Below, piece by piece: positions 1-5,248 of a DNA stretch of 5,248 nt. The number at the start of each line of letters is the position of its first letter. The first letter of the stretch is position 1. The DNA comes from Labilithrix luteola. GTDB taxonomy: Bacteria > Myxococcota_A > Polyangia > Polyangiales > Polyangiaceae. The position numbers were made by a program, and so were the translations under genes. Under the pieces are notes generated by a model that was not told the origin of the DNA, did no database searches, and was given only the letters and a program-made list of their open reading frames with translations. The stretch is from positions 1 to 5,248 of the forward strand of contig JAMFST010000960.1 of assembly GCA_026225435.1 (NCBI GenBank), in the 5' to 3' direction.

Positions 1-579
1 GAGCTCGTCGATCAGCGCGGCGAGCCGCGCGGCGCTGGCGGCGTTCTCGACGCTCGGCTTGAGGACCAGCGGACAGCCGGCGGCGACCGCCGGTGCGATC
101 TTCATGCACGCGAGGAACAGCGGCACGTTCCAGGGCACGATCCCCGCGCTCACCCCGACGGGCGACTTCTGCACCAGCACGCGGCCGCCGCGCATGCCCG
201 GACGGTGCTCCTCGAACAGGTGCCGCTCGACCAGCTGGGCGTAGGCCTCGAGCAGCGCCGAGGCGCTGTGCACCTGCATGGCCAGCGCCTGGCGGCTCGG
301 GCAGCCGTTCTCGCCCGTGATCAGCGCGGCCAGCGCCTCGCCGTCGCGGGTGAGGAGGGTCGCGAGCGCTCGCAGCGCCGCGCTCCGGGCGGCGACATCG
401 AGCGCCGCCATCTCCTCGCGGGCCGACGCCGCCGCACCGAGCGCGACCTCGAGCTCCTCGGCCCCGGCCGTGCGCACCTGCAGCGCCTCGCTCTCGTCGA
501 TCGGGGAGATCAGGGTGTACGTCGGCCCGGTCGCCGGGAGGCGACGACCGGCGACGAGGTGATCGGAGACGGCGTTCAC
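1..579 (-). CDS. Aldehyde dehydrogenase, N-terminal 193 residues (3' end beyond window)
   Basis: This is an NAD(P)+-dependent aldehyde dehydrogenase (ALDH superfamily) that would oxidise an aldehyde to a carboxylic acid in the cytoplasm. The minus frame is open from a GTG at 579 to the window edge, 193 codons, starting MNAVSDHLVAGRRL. Residues 141-153 (VGVSAGIVPWNVP) are the family signature, with Asn151 at the oxyanion-hole asparagine position. Lys174 in LVLKPS (171-176) is the usual cofactor-binding lysine. The catalytic Cys and general-base Glu would lie in the missing part; members are normally about 480-500 residues, so about 40% is visible. The GTG start overlaps the stop of the acyl-CoA synthetase gene (GTGA, 576-579) and has a GGAGGG ribosome binding site 9 bases upstream (bases 589-594), which supports this start and translational coupling. 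The context suggests it supplies the acid that the synthetase activates. Family is certain; substrate is unknown. Confidence 0.93.
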   Translation of the reverse strand, partial: MNAVSDHLVAGRRLPATGPTYTLISPIDESEALQVRTAGAEELEVALGAAASAREEMAALDVAARSAALRALATLLTRDGEALAALITGENGCPSRQALAMQVHSASALLEAYAQLVERHLFEEHRPGMRGGRVLVQKSPVGVSAGIVPWNVPLFLACMKIAPAVAAGCPLVLKPSVENAASAARLAALIDEL

Positions 580-2159
580 GGCGATCGACCCTCCAGGGGC
601 TGGTGCGGCAGACGTGCGACGTGCTCGGCGCGAAGCGACCGCTTGTCGAGCTTCCCGGTGGCGCCCCGCGGGAGCTCGGCGCGCAGCTCGATCCCGCGCG
701 GCATCTTGTAGCCGGCCACCCGCGCCCGCAGGTGCTCGAGCAGCTCGCTCTCGATGGCGGAGTCACCTCGCCGGGGCTCGGCCACGACCACCACCGCGTG
801 CACCCGCTCGCCCAGATCCGCGTCGGGCACCCCGAACACCGCGGCCTCGCGGACGTCCGGGTGACTCTCGAGCGCCGCCTCGACCTCGCGCGGGTAGACG
901 TTCACCCCGCCGGAGACGATGGTGAAGGCCTGGCGGTCGGTGAGAAAGAGGTACCCCTCCTCGTCGACGTACCCGAGGTCGCCCATCGTCGCCCAGCCGT
1001 TGGGCCCGATCGCCGCCGCCGTCTTCTGCGCGTCGCCGTGATAGGCGAGCTTCTGCGCGCTCTCGAAGTAGACCGCGCCGATCTGACCCGGCTCCTGCTC
1101 CCGGCCGTCGGGCGCGAGGACATGCACCGTGCAGCCGTGCGGCTTGCCCACCGTCCCCGGCCGCGCGAGCCACTCGGCGCTGGTGGCGTGGGTGAAGCCG
1201 ACGCTCTCGCTGCCCGAGTAGTACTCGTGGAGGATCGGCCCCCACCAGTCGATCATCGCCCGCTTGATCGGCACGGAGCAGGGGGCGCCGGAGTGCAGCG
1301 CGACGCGGTGAGCCGGGAAGGTGAACGCTGCCCGCACGTCCGCGGGCATCGCCAGGAGGCGATGGAACATGGTGGGCACCCACTGGCTGTGGGTCACCGC
1401 GTGATCGCGCAGCGCGGCGAGCGCCGCCTCGGGCTGGAACTTCGGGAGCACCACCACCGTGCCGCCGAGCCGCAGCGCCGTCATCCCGAAGCGGAGCGGC
1501 GCCGCGTGGTAGAGCGGCGCGGGCACGAGGAACACCGTGCGATCGCTCCAGCCGTAGAGCGCCTGCGCCCGCTCCACCCGGCGCCGATCGCTCCCCAGCG
1601 GCTCCAGCTTGAGCGCCGGCTTCACCCCCTTGGGCCGCCCGGTGGTCCCCGAGGTGTAGAGCATGTCGCTCCCCTCGACCGCCTCGTAGTCCTCGTGCGG
1701 GCCGGACTCCTCGAGCTGCGGCAGCGAGACGAAACCGGGCACGTCCCCCGGGTTGGCGACGCGCAGCGGCAGCGAAGACGCGAGCGCACCGAGCGAGGCC
1801 ACCGCGCGCGCCACCCGATCGGCGAAGGCGTCGTCCACCACGATCGCGCGGGCACCTGAATCCTGAAGGAGATACGCGAGCTCGTCGGCGGTGGCCTGGA
1901 CGGGAATGGCCACGTAGTACAGACCGGAACGCTGCGCCGCCCAGGCGACGACGAAGACGTCGGCGCTGTTGGCCATGCACAGGGCGACGACGTCCCCCGC
2001 CTTCAGCCCGTGCGCGCGCAGCGAGCGGGCGAGCCCATCGGACCGGCGATCGAGCTGCGCGTAGGTGAGGTGCGATGACGCGCCGCCTCCGCCGTGAACG
2101 ATGACCGCGCTCCTGTCCGGCGTGCTGACCGCGTGCGCTCCCGGGTGCATGTGCGTCAT
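576..2159 (-). CDS. AMP-forming acyl-CoA synthetase (FadD-like, class I adenylate-forming enzyme)
   Basis: The 527-residue protein would activate a carboxylic acid with ATP and CoA to an acyl-CoA through an acyl-AMP intermediate. The large N-terminal domain carries the phosphate-binding loop TSGTTGRPKG (169-178), a second core motif EYYSGSES (312-319) and the adenylate-binding TMGDLG with Asp394. The hinge region reads TDRQAFTIVSGG (407-418), followed by NVYPREVE (420-427). The small C-terminal domain ends in GATGK with the catalytic Lys503. Length is normal for the family. The ATG at 2159 is preceded by GAGGA 3 bases upstream; a second Met at residue 4 is a weaker alternative. The position commonly Asp in DRxxDxI is Phe412, a variant I associate with a clade of bacterial acyl-CoA synthetases, so probably not inactivating. 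It is the first gene of a minus-strand unit with the aldehyde dehydrogenase and is divergent from the PEP-utilising-type gene. Whether the acid is a fatty acid, a steroid side chain, a terpenoid or an aromatic cannot be read from sequence. Confidence 0.94.
   Translation of the reverse strand: MTHMHPGAHAVSTPDRSAVIVHGGGGASSHLTYAQLDRRSDGLARSLRAHGLKAGDVVALCMANSADVFVVAWAAQRSGLYYVAIPVQATADELAYLLQDSGARAIVVDDAFADRVARAVASLGALASSLPLRVANPGDVPGFVSLPQLEESGPHEDYEAVEGSDMLYTSGTTGRPKGVKPALKLEPLGSDRRRVERAQALYGWSDRTVFLVPAPLYHAAPLRFGMTALRLGGTVVVLPKFQPEAALAALRDHAVTHSQWVPTMFHRLLAMPADVRAAFTFPAHRVALHSGAPCSVPIKRAMIDWWGPILHEYYSGSESVGFTHATSAEWLARPGTVGKPHGCTVHVLAPDGREQEPGQIGAVYFESAQKLAYHGDAQKTAAAIGPNGWATMGDLGYVDEEGYLFLTDRQAFTIVSGGVNVYPREVEAALESHPDVREAAVFGVPDADLGERVHAVVVVAEPRRGDSAIESELLEHLRARVAGYKMPRGIELRAELPRGATGKLDKRSLRAEHVARLPHQPLEGRSP
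589..594 (-). promoter_or_regulatory. Ribosome binding site of the aldehyde dehydrogenase gene
   Basis: GGAGGG on the minus strand lies 9 bases before the GTG at 579, inside the last codons of the acyl-CoA synthetase gene. It decides the start of the aldehyde dehydrogenase and suggests efficient re-initiation after the overlapping stop. Confidence 0.7.
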
Positions 2160-2178
2160 TTGTCCTCGAATCGAGCAG

Positions 2179-2207
2179 ACCTTGACACTTTTTGATCATG
2201 ACGTCAA
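2179..2207 (-). promoter_or_regulatory. Candidate promoter for the acyl-CoA synthetase / aldehyde dehydrogenase unit
   Basis: On the minus strand TTGACG (2207-2202) is followed by 17 bases and CAAGGT (2184-2179), again keeping only A2 and T6 of the -10 consensus. The predicted start near 2172 leaves a leader of about 13 bases that still includes the ribosome binding site (GAGGA, 2167-2163). This candidate almost coincides with the plus-strand one in mirror orientation. Confidence 0.3.
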
Positions 2208-2210
2208 TGT
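2182..2210 (+). promoter_or_regulatory. Candidate sigma-70-type promoter for the PEP-utilising-type gene
   Basis: A perfect -35 hexamer TTGACA (2182-2187) is followed by exactly 17 bases and CAATGT (2205-2210) as a weak -10, which keeps only the A at position 2 and the final T of the consensus. Transcription would begin near 2217, giving a leader of about 30 bases. The -35 is good and the spacing ideal, but the -10 is poor, so the promoter may need an activator or may be misassigned. Confidence 0.4.
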
Positions 2211-2214
2211 CATG
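2197..2214. promoter_or_regulatory. Inverted repeat CATGAC-N6-GTCATG, possible operator
   Basis: The two 6-base arms (2197-2202 and 2209-2214) are perfect reverse complements around a 6-base spacer. The left arm also overlaps an 8-base palindrome TGACGTCA (2199-2206). The repeat covers the candidate plus-strand -10 and the candidate minus-strand -35, where a dimeric repressor of the TetR, MarR or GntR type could shut off both directions. No regulator gene is in the window, so the binding protein is unknown. Confidence 0.4.
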
Positions 2215-2234
2215 TTTCTGACGACGTGACCCGC

Positions 2235-2241
2235 GGAGGGG
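2235..2241 (+). promoter_or_regulatory. Ribosome binding site of the PEP-utilising-type gene
   Basis: GGAGGGG lies 6 bases before the ATG at 2248, near-ideal strength and spacing. It fixes the start of the 583-residue protein. Confidence 0.8.
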
Positions 2242-2247
2242 TGTGCC

Positions 2248-3999
2248 ATGGCGAAGGTTCTCGAGACGTGGATGCAGAACGACCCAGCTTCGAAGCGTTA
2301 CACCCTCACCAGCCGGGCGAACGTCGGGGAGGTGTTTCCCGATCCGATCACGCCGCTCAACGCGACGGTGGGATTTCTCCACAACCTCGAGCCCGGCTGG
2401 CGCGATGCGTTCGTGAAGTGCGGTGTCTGGGACCACTCTATTTACGATACGAGCGTGCCCCACAATCCGTTGATCAACTTCAACGGATACCTCTATCTGA
2501 ACATGTCCTTGATGCGCCTCTTCGGGGTGCGCGTCCCCGGGTTCTCTCCCGCCGCGGTGGACCTGCAGTACTTCGGCGACATGCCGGGCATCCCCTCGTA
2601 CGAGTCGGAGGCGCGCCCGGGGGACGAGGACGCCGCGGCCTCGGCCAAGGCGGGCGCCTGGCTGGTCGGTGAGGTGCTCGGCGCCAAGGACCTGAGCGAG
2701 CTCGACGCCGAGCGCGCGATCGTCGAGGGCATCGTCAAGGAGCGCCCGGACCTGGCCAGGATCCCGGAGACCGAGCTGGTCGAGCGCATCACCCAGTTCG
2801 ACGCGCTCTTTCGCCGCCTCTGGTGCCGACACATCGAGGTGAGCCTGAAGACCGGTGTGGGGCTGGGGGCGGTGGCGCAGGTGGCGGCGGCCATCGGCAA
2901 GCCGGAGCTGTCTCTCGAGCTGGTCGGCGGCATCGGCGACGTGGACTCGGCGCAAGCTTCGTTCGAGATGTGGCCCCTCGGGCGGCGAGTGGCGGCGTCG
3001 CCGGCGCTGAGCGCGCTGTTCGACTCGGGCGTCGCGGGGCTCGAGGCGAGGCTCGCCGCCGACGCGCGCCCCGAGGTGGCCGCCTTCCGCGAGGAGCTCT
3101 CGACCTTCCTGCGTCGCTGGGGCTTCCGCGGCCCGAACGAGTGGGAGCTGCGCTCGCCGACGTGGGGGACCGATCCGCAGATCGCGCTCGCCGCCATCGA
3201 CCGCCTGCGCTTCGCCGGGGAGAACGACTCGCCGGGCGCGGGGAACGCGCGGCGGGTGAAGTCGCGCGACGAGGCCACGGCGGCGGTGCGCTCTGCGCTC
3301 GCCCCGATGCCCGAGGTGCTGGCGCAGTTCGAGGGGGGGCTGAACGCCGCCCACCTCTTCAGCCGGGGGCGCGAGCGCACGCGCATGACCGCCGCGCTCC
3401 TGGTCCACGAGCAACGCCTGGCCGCTCGCGAGCTCGGTCGGCGCGCCAAGGAGCGGGGGGCGATAGACGACCCCGCGCACGTCTTCATGCTGACCCGCGA
3501 CGAGCTGCCAGGTTTCGTTCGCGATCCGGCCCCCTTCCGCGGCCCCCTGGCCGAGCGTGAGCGGCAGTACCTGCAGCTCTTCGACGTCGTGCCGCCGTTC
3601 GTCGTGGTCGGCGATCCTCCTCCGCTGGCCACCTGGGAGCGGCGCTCGCGCGAGGCGCAGAAGGAGATCGCCGTCGGCGAGACGGTGACGGCGGTCTCCG
3701 GATCGCCGGGGAAGGCGACCGGGCGCGCCCGCGTGCTCACCGATCCGTCGGAGCCGGAGAGCCTGCAACCGGGCGACATCCTCGTCGCGCCGATCACCGA
3801 CCCCAGCTGGACACCGCTGTTCCTCTCGGTGGCCGGGGTGGTGTGCGACGTCGGCGCGCCGTTCTCGCACGCCGCCATCGTCAGCCGCGAGCTCGGCATC
3901 CCCTGCGTGGTCTCGCTCGCCAGCGCCACGCGGCGTCTGCCGGACGGCTGCGTGATCGAGATCGACGGTGCCGCCGGGACGGTGCGCCGGGTGTCCTGA
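2248..3999 (+). CDS. PEP-utilising-type protein with C-terminal swivelling phosphohistidine domain, no ATP-grasp domain
   Basis: The 583-residue protein has a C-terminal PEP-utilising mobile domain (about 478-583). It begins AVSGSPGKATGRARVL (482-497), continues with GDILVAPITDP, and carries the phosphohistidine motif SHAAIVSRELGIPCVV, in which His541 is the expected phosphorylated residue. The first 470 or so residues resemble the substrate-binding middle part of rifampin phosphotransferase-like enzymes: an opening SRANVGEVFPDPITPL (22-37), then mostly helical sequence and a basic stretch before the His domain. The N-terminal ATP-grasp (pyruvate/phosphate dikinase) domain of full dikinases, which start near 800 residues, is absent. 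The strong ribosome binding site and conserved opening argue that the start is right and the protein is not merely truncated. It could transfer a phosphoryl group between His541 and an organic substrate, with a separate ATP-binding partner, as in phenylphosphate synthase. It could also act without phosphotransfer. It is divergent from the acyl-CoA synthetase. Codon use in the first 93 codons is unusually AT-rich at third positions. Domain call is firm; function is unknown. Confidence 0.88.
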   Translation: MAKVLETWMQNDPASKRYTLTSRANVGEVFPDPITPLNATVGFLHNLEPGWRDAFVKCGVWDHSIYDTSVPHNPLINFNGYLYLNMSLMRLFGVRVPGFSPAAVDLQYFGDMPGIPSYESEARPGDEDAAASAKAGAWLVGEVLGAKDLSELDAERAIVEGIVKERPDLARIPETELVERITQFDALFRRLWCRHIEVSLKTGVGLGAVAQVAAAIGKPELSLELVGGIGDVDSAQASFEMWPLGRRVAASPALSALFDSGVAGLEARLAADARPEVAAFREELSTFLRRWGFRGPNEWELRSPTWGTDPQIALAAIDRLRFAGENDSPGAGNARRVKSRDEATAAVRSALAPMPEVLAQFEGGLNAAHLFSRGRERTRMTAALLVHEQRLAARELGRRAKERGAIDDPAHVFMLTRDELPGFVRDPAPFRGPLAERERQYLQLFDVVPPFVVVGDPPPLATWERRSREAQKEIAVGETVTAVSGSPGKATGRARVLTDPSEPESLQPGDILVAPITDPSWTPLFLSVAGVVCDVGAPFSHAAIVSRELGIPCVVSLASATRRLPDGCVIEIDGAAGTVRRVS

Positions 4000-4008
4000 G
4001 CGGCCGGG

Positions 4009-4764
4009 TCAGGGAGCGGCGGCCGCGCGCAAGGCGTACAGGCCGCCGTCCGCGCGCAGGTCGATGCCGTTGATCCAGCTCGCGCCGGGGCGGAGGAGAA
4101 AGGCGATGGCCTGGGCGATCTCCTCCGGACGGCCGTGGCGGCCGGCGATCTGCGCCGCGGCCTCGATGCGCGCCTCGCCCATCGTCTGGCGGAAGTCACC
4201 GAGGATGGGCGTCTCGACCGGGCCGGGGCTCACCAGGTTCACCCGCGCGCGGGCGGGGCTCGCGGCGTGGCGGGCCGTCAGCGAGGGGAGCGCGAAGCCG
4301 AGCAGACGCTTGGAGAGATCGTACGCGTCGGACCCGCTCGCCACCCGGGCGGTCACCTCGGCGAGGGCGTCGGCCCACGAGCGCTCGGCGAGCGCGCGCA
4401 GCTCGCTCTCCGCCCAGGGGCAGCGATGGGCCGCGATGCTGGAGACGAAGACGACCGACGCGCCGGGCGCGAGCACCGGTGCGAGCGACTCGGTGAGCCG
4501 GAGCGGGCCGAGGTAGTTCACCGCGAGGACACGCGCCGGTGGGTGCGTGCCGGGGAGGCCGGCGACGTGAGCGATCCCGTCGAGCGGCCCTTCGACGGAG
4601 GCGGCGGTCGCGTCGATCTGGGCAGCATCGCCCAGGTCGCAGCGGAGCCCGCCGGCGCGCTCGCTCACGTCCAGCTCGAGGACCGAGACCCCTTCGTCCC
4701 GCAGCAGCGAGACGAGAGCCGCGCCGATCCCGCTGGCGGCTCCGGTGACGAGGACGCGGCGCAC
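4009..4764 (-). CDS. Short-chain dehydrogenase/reductase, 3-alpha-hydroxysteroid / coniferyl-alcohol dehydrogenase-like
   Basis: This 251-residue cytoplasmic NAD(P)(H) oxidoreductase would interconvert an alcohol and a carbonyl. The Rossmann glycine motif is TGAASGIG (7-14). Asp32 at the end of the second strand (LELDVSE) favours NAD(H) over NADP(H). Asn83 (NYLG), Ser108/109 (VSSIA), Tyr148 and Lys152 (YDLSK) give the classical Asn-Ser-Tyr-Lys catalytic set. The PGPVETPIL segment (180-188) and the C-terminal ADGGLYA are also typical. A long, charged segment between the Ser and the Tyr (about 113-146), together with HVAGL in place of NNAG, resembles Comamonas 3-alpha-hydroxysteroid dehydrogenase and coniferyl-alcohol dehydrogenases. 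It starts at a GTG one base after the P450 stop, with GGAG 10 bases upstream, so it is almost certainly co-translated with the P450. It probably oxidises the P450 product. Family is certain; the subfamily is from memory of related sequences, without alignment. Confidence 0.92.
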   Translation of the reverse strand: MRRVLVTGAASGIGAALVSLLRDEGVSVLELDVSERAGGLRCDLGDAAQIDATAASVEGPLDGIAHVAGLPGTHPPARVLAVNYLGPLRLTESLAPVLAPGASVVFVSSIAAHRCPWAESELRALAERSWADALAEVTARVASGSDAYDLSKRLLGFALPSLTARHAASPARARVNLVSPGPVETPILGDFRQTMGEARIEAAAQIAGRHGRPEEIAQAIAFLLRPGASWINGIDLRADGGLYALRAAAAP

Positions 4765-4765
4765 G

Positions 4766-5248
4766 TCAGGACCACTCCACCATCAGCCTGGTGGTCCCCG
4801 CGAACCAGTACGACGGTAGCCGCTCGCCGGGCGTGACCACCCGCAGCTCGCGGAACCGCGCGGCGACCTCCTCGAAGAAGACGCGCGCCTCGAGCTTGGC
4901 CAGGAACGACCCGATGCAGAAGTGCGCTCCGTACCCGAAGGCGACGTGGCTGTTCGGCCGGCGCTCGATCTCGAACGACTGCGAGCGCTCGAACTCGCGC
5001 TCGTCGCGGTTGGCCGAGACGAAGTAGGCGACCACCTTGTCCCCGCGCGCGACGGCGGTCTCGCCGATCTGGCAGTCCTCGGTCGCCGTGCGTCGCATCT
5101 GCATGATGGGCGACACCCAGCGCAGCATCTCCTCGACCGCGGTGACCACGAGCGCCGGGCTCTCGCGCAGGCGGGCCCAGTCGCCGGGGTGCGCGCACAG
5201 CTCCTCGAAGCCGCCGGAGATCAGGTTCCGCGTGGTCTCGTTGCCGGC
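4766..5248 (-). CDS. Cytochrome P450, C-terminal 160 residues (5' end beyond window)
   Basis: This is the haem-containing C-terminal part of a soluble bacterial P450 monooxygenase, which would insert one oxygen atom into a substrate C-H bond using electrons from a ferredoxin. The frame is open to the right edge, so the internal GTG at 5149 is not the start. Numbered from the edge, the fragment opens with the I-helix oxygen-activation motif AGNETTR (1-7), then the K-helix EMLR (Glu40, Arg43), then the haem loop FGYGAHFCIG with the cysteine ligand at fragment residue 111 (bases 4916-4918). The stretch RRPNSHVAFGYGAHFCIG and the overall layout resemble the CYP125/CYP142/CYP124 group that oxidises steroid side chains and branched lipids. 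Terpene and macrolide P450s share much of this. Family members are about 400 residues, so roughly 40% is seen. It is the upstream partner of the SDR, separated from it by one base. No ferredoxin or reductase gene is in the window. Confidence 0.94.
   Translation of the reverse strand, partial: AGNETTRNLISGGFEELCAHPGDWARLRESPALVVTAVEEMLRWVSPIMQMRRTATEDCQIGETAVARGDKVVAYFVSANRDEREFERSQSFEIERRPNSHVAFGYGAHFCIGSFLAKLEARVFFEEVAARFRELRVVTPGERLPSYWFAGTTRLMVEWS
4775..4781 (-). promoter_or_regulatory. Ribosome binding site of the SDR gene
   Basis: GGTGGAG on the minus strand lies within the last codons of the P450 gene; its GGAG core is 10 bases before the GTG at 4764. It supports this GTG as the SDR start and coupling to P450 translation. 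Confidence 0.5.

Larger units (their letters stand above)
2160..2247. promoter_or_regulatory. Divergent intergenic region between acyl-CoA synthetase and PEP-utilising-type gene
   Basis: This 88-base gap is the only real non-coding stretch in the window and must hold the start signals for both flanking units. It is clearly more AT-rich than the genes, with a run of five T at 2189-2193. It contains candidate promoters for both directions, an inverted repeat, and several TGAC words (2183, 2199, 2219 and 2227). No terminator or riboswitch-like structure is evident. Confidence 0.7.

Noticed and set aside
603..1859. 418-codon plus-strand frame opposite the acyl-CoA synthetase
   Set aside because: Composition is typical of antisense shadow (Arg/His/Leu-rich, no motifs), and the minus strand encodes every core adenylation motif.
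2226..2672. 148-codon plus-strand frame starting at GTG 2226, upstream of and overlapping the PEP-utilising-type gene
   Set aside because: It is in a different frame, has no ribosome binding site of its own, and loses to the conserved frame starting at 2248.
763..3870. Open minus-strand frame of 1035 codons running across the synthetase gene, the intergenic region and the antisense of the PEP-utilising-type gene
   Set aside because: Its translation is low-complexity Arg/Ala/Gly-rich with no motifs, and it covers two well-supported genes in other frames. Long spurious frames are expected at this GC content.
2248..3999. Rifampin phosphotransferase (antibiotic resistance) as the identity of the PEP-utilising-type protein
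   Set aside because: The ATP-grasp domain needed for that enzyme is missing, and the surrounding genes are catabolic; only the general domain relationship is supported.
2493..4199. 568-codon minus-strand frame antisense to the PEP-utilising-type gene
   Set aside because: Ser/Arg/Pro-rich translation with no recognisable domain; the opposite strand holds a conserved phosphohistidine protein with a strong ribosome binding site.
4766..5149. GTG at 5149 as the start of a short 127-residue P450
   Set aside because: The frame continues open to the window edge and encodes the I-helix motif AGNETTR, so the gene simply runs past the edge.

Overview
The window is a gene-dense stretch of very GC-rich bacterial DNA. 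Codons end almost always in G or C, the genes carry strong GGAGG-type ribosome binding sites, and neighbouring genes overlap or nearly touch. This fits a high-GC environmental bacterium such as a myxobacterium or an actinomycete, but nothing here fixes the phylum. I see no RNA genes, insertion sequences, CRISPR array or attachment sites.

Five protein genes fill almost every base, and both end genes are cut by the window edges. On the minus strand, the left end (1-2159) is a two-gene unit: an AMP-forming acyl-CoA synthetase (576-2159) followed, through a 4-base GTGA stop/start overlap, by an aldehyde dehydrogenase whose C-terminal part lies beyond base 1 (579-1). An 88-base divergent intergenic region (2160-2247) holds possible face-to-face promoters and a perfect 6-bp-arm inverted repeat. 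To its right, on the plus strand, is a 583-residue protein (2248-3999). It has a PEP-utilising swivelling phosphohistidine domain at its C-terminus but no ATP-grasp domain. It ends 9 bases from a convergent minus-strand pair: a cytochrome P450 (from beyond 5248 down to 4766) and a short-chain dehydrogenase (4764-4009) that starts one base after the P450 stop.

Read as a pathway, the four classical enzymes form a plausible oxidation-and-activation series: P450 hydroxylates a C-H bond, SDR oxidises the alcohol, aldehyde dehydrogenase makes the acid, and acyl-CoA synthetase activates it as a CoA thioester for degradation. The P450 looks like the CYP125/CYP142 type and the SDR like the 3-alpha-hydroxysteroid/coniferyl-alcohol dehydrogenase type. 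This suggests a steroid, terpenoid or aromatic/lipid substrate, but the substrate is inference. The odd member is the PEP-utilising-type protein. Its layout (substrate-type domain plus His domain, ATP-binding half missing) recalls the split phenylphosphate synthase and the back two-thirds of rifampin phosphotransferase. It is the best candidate here for undescribed chemistry.
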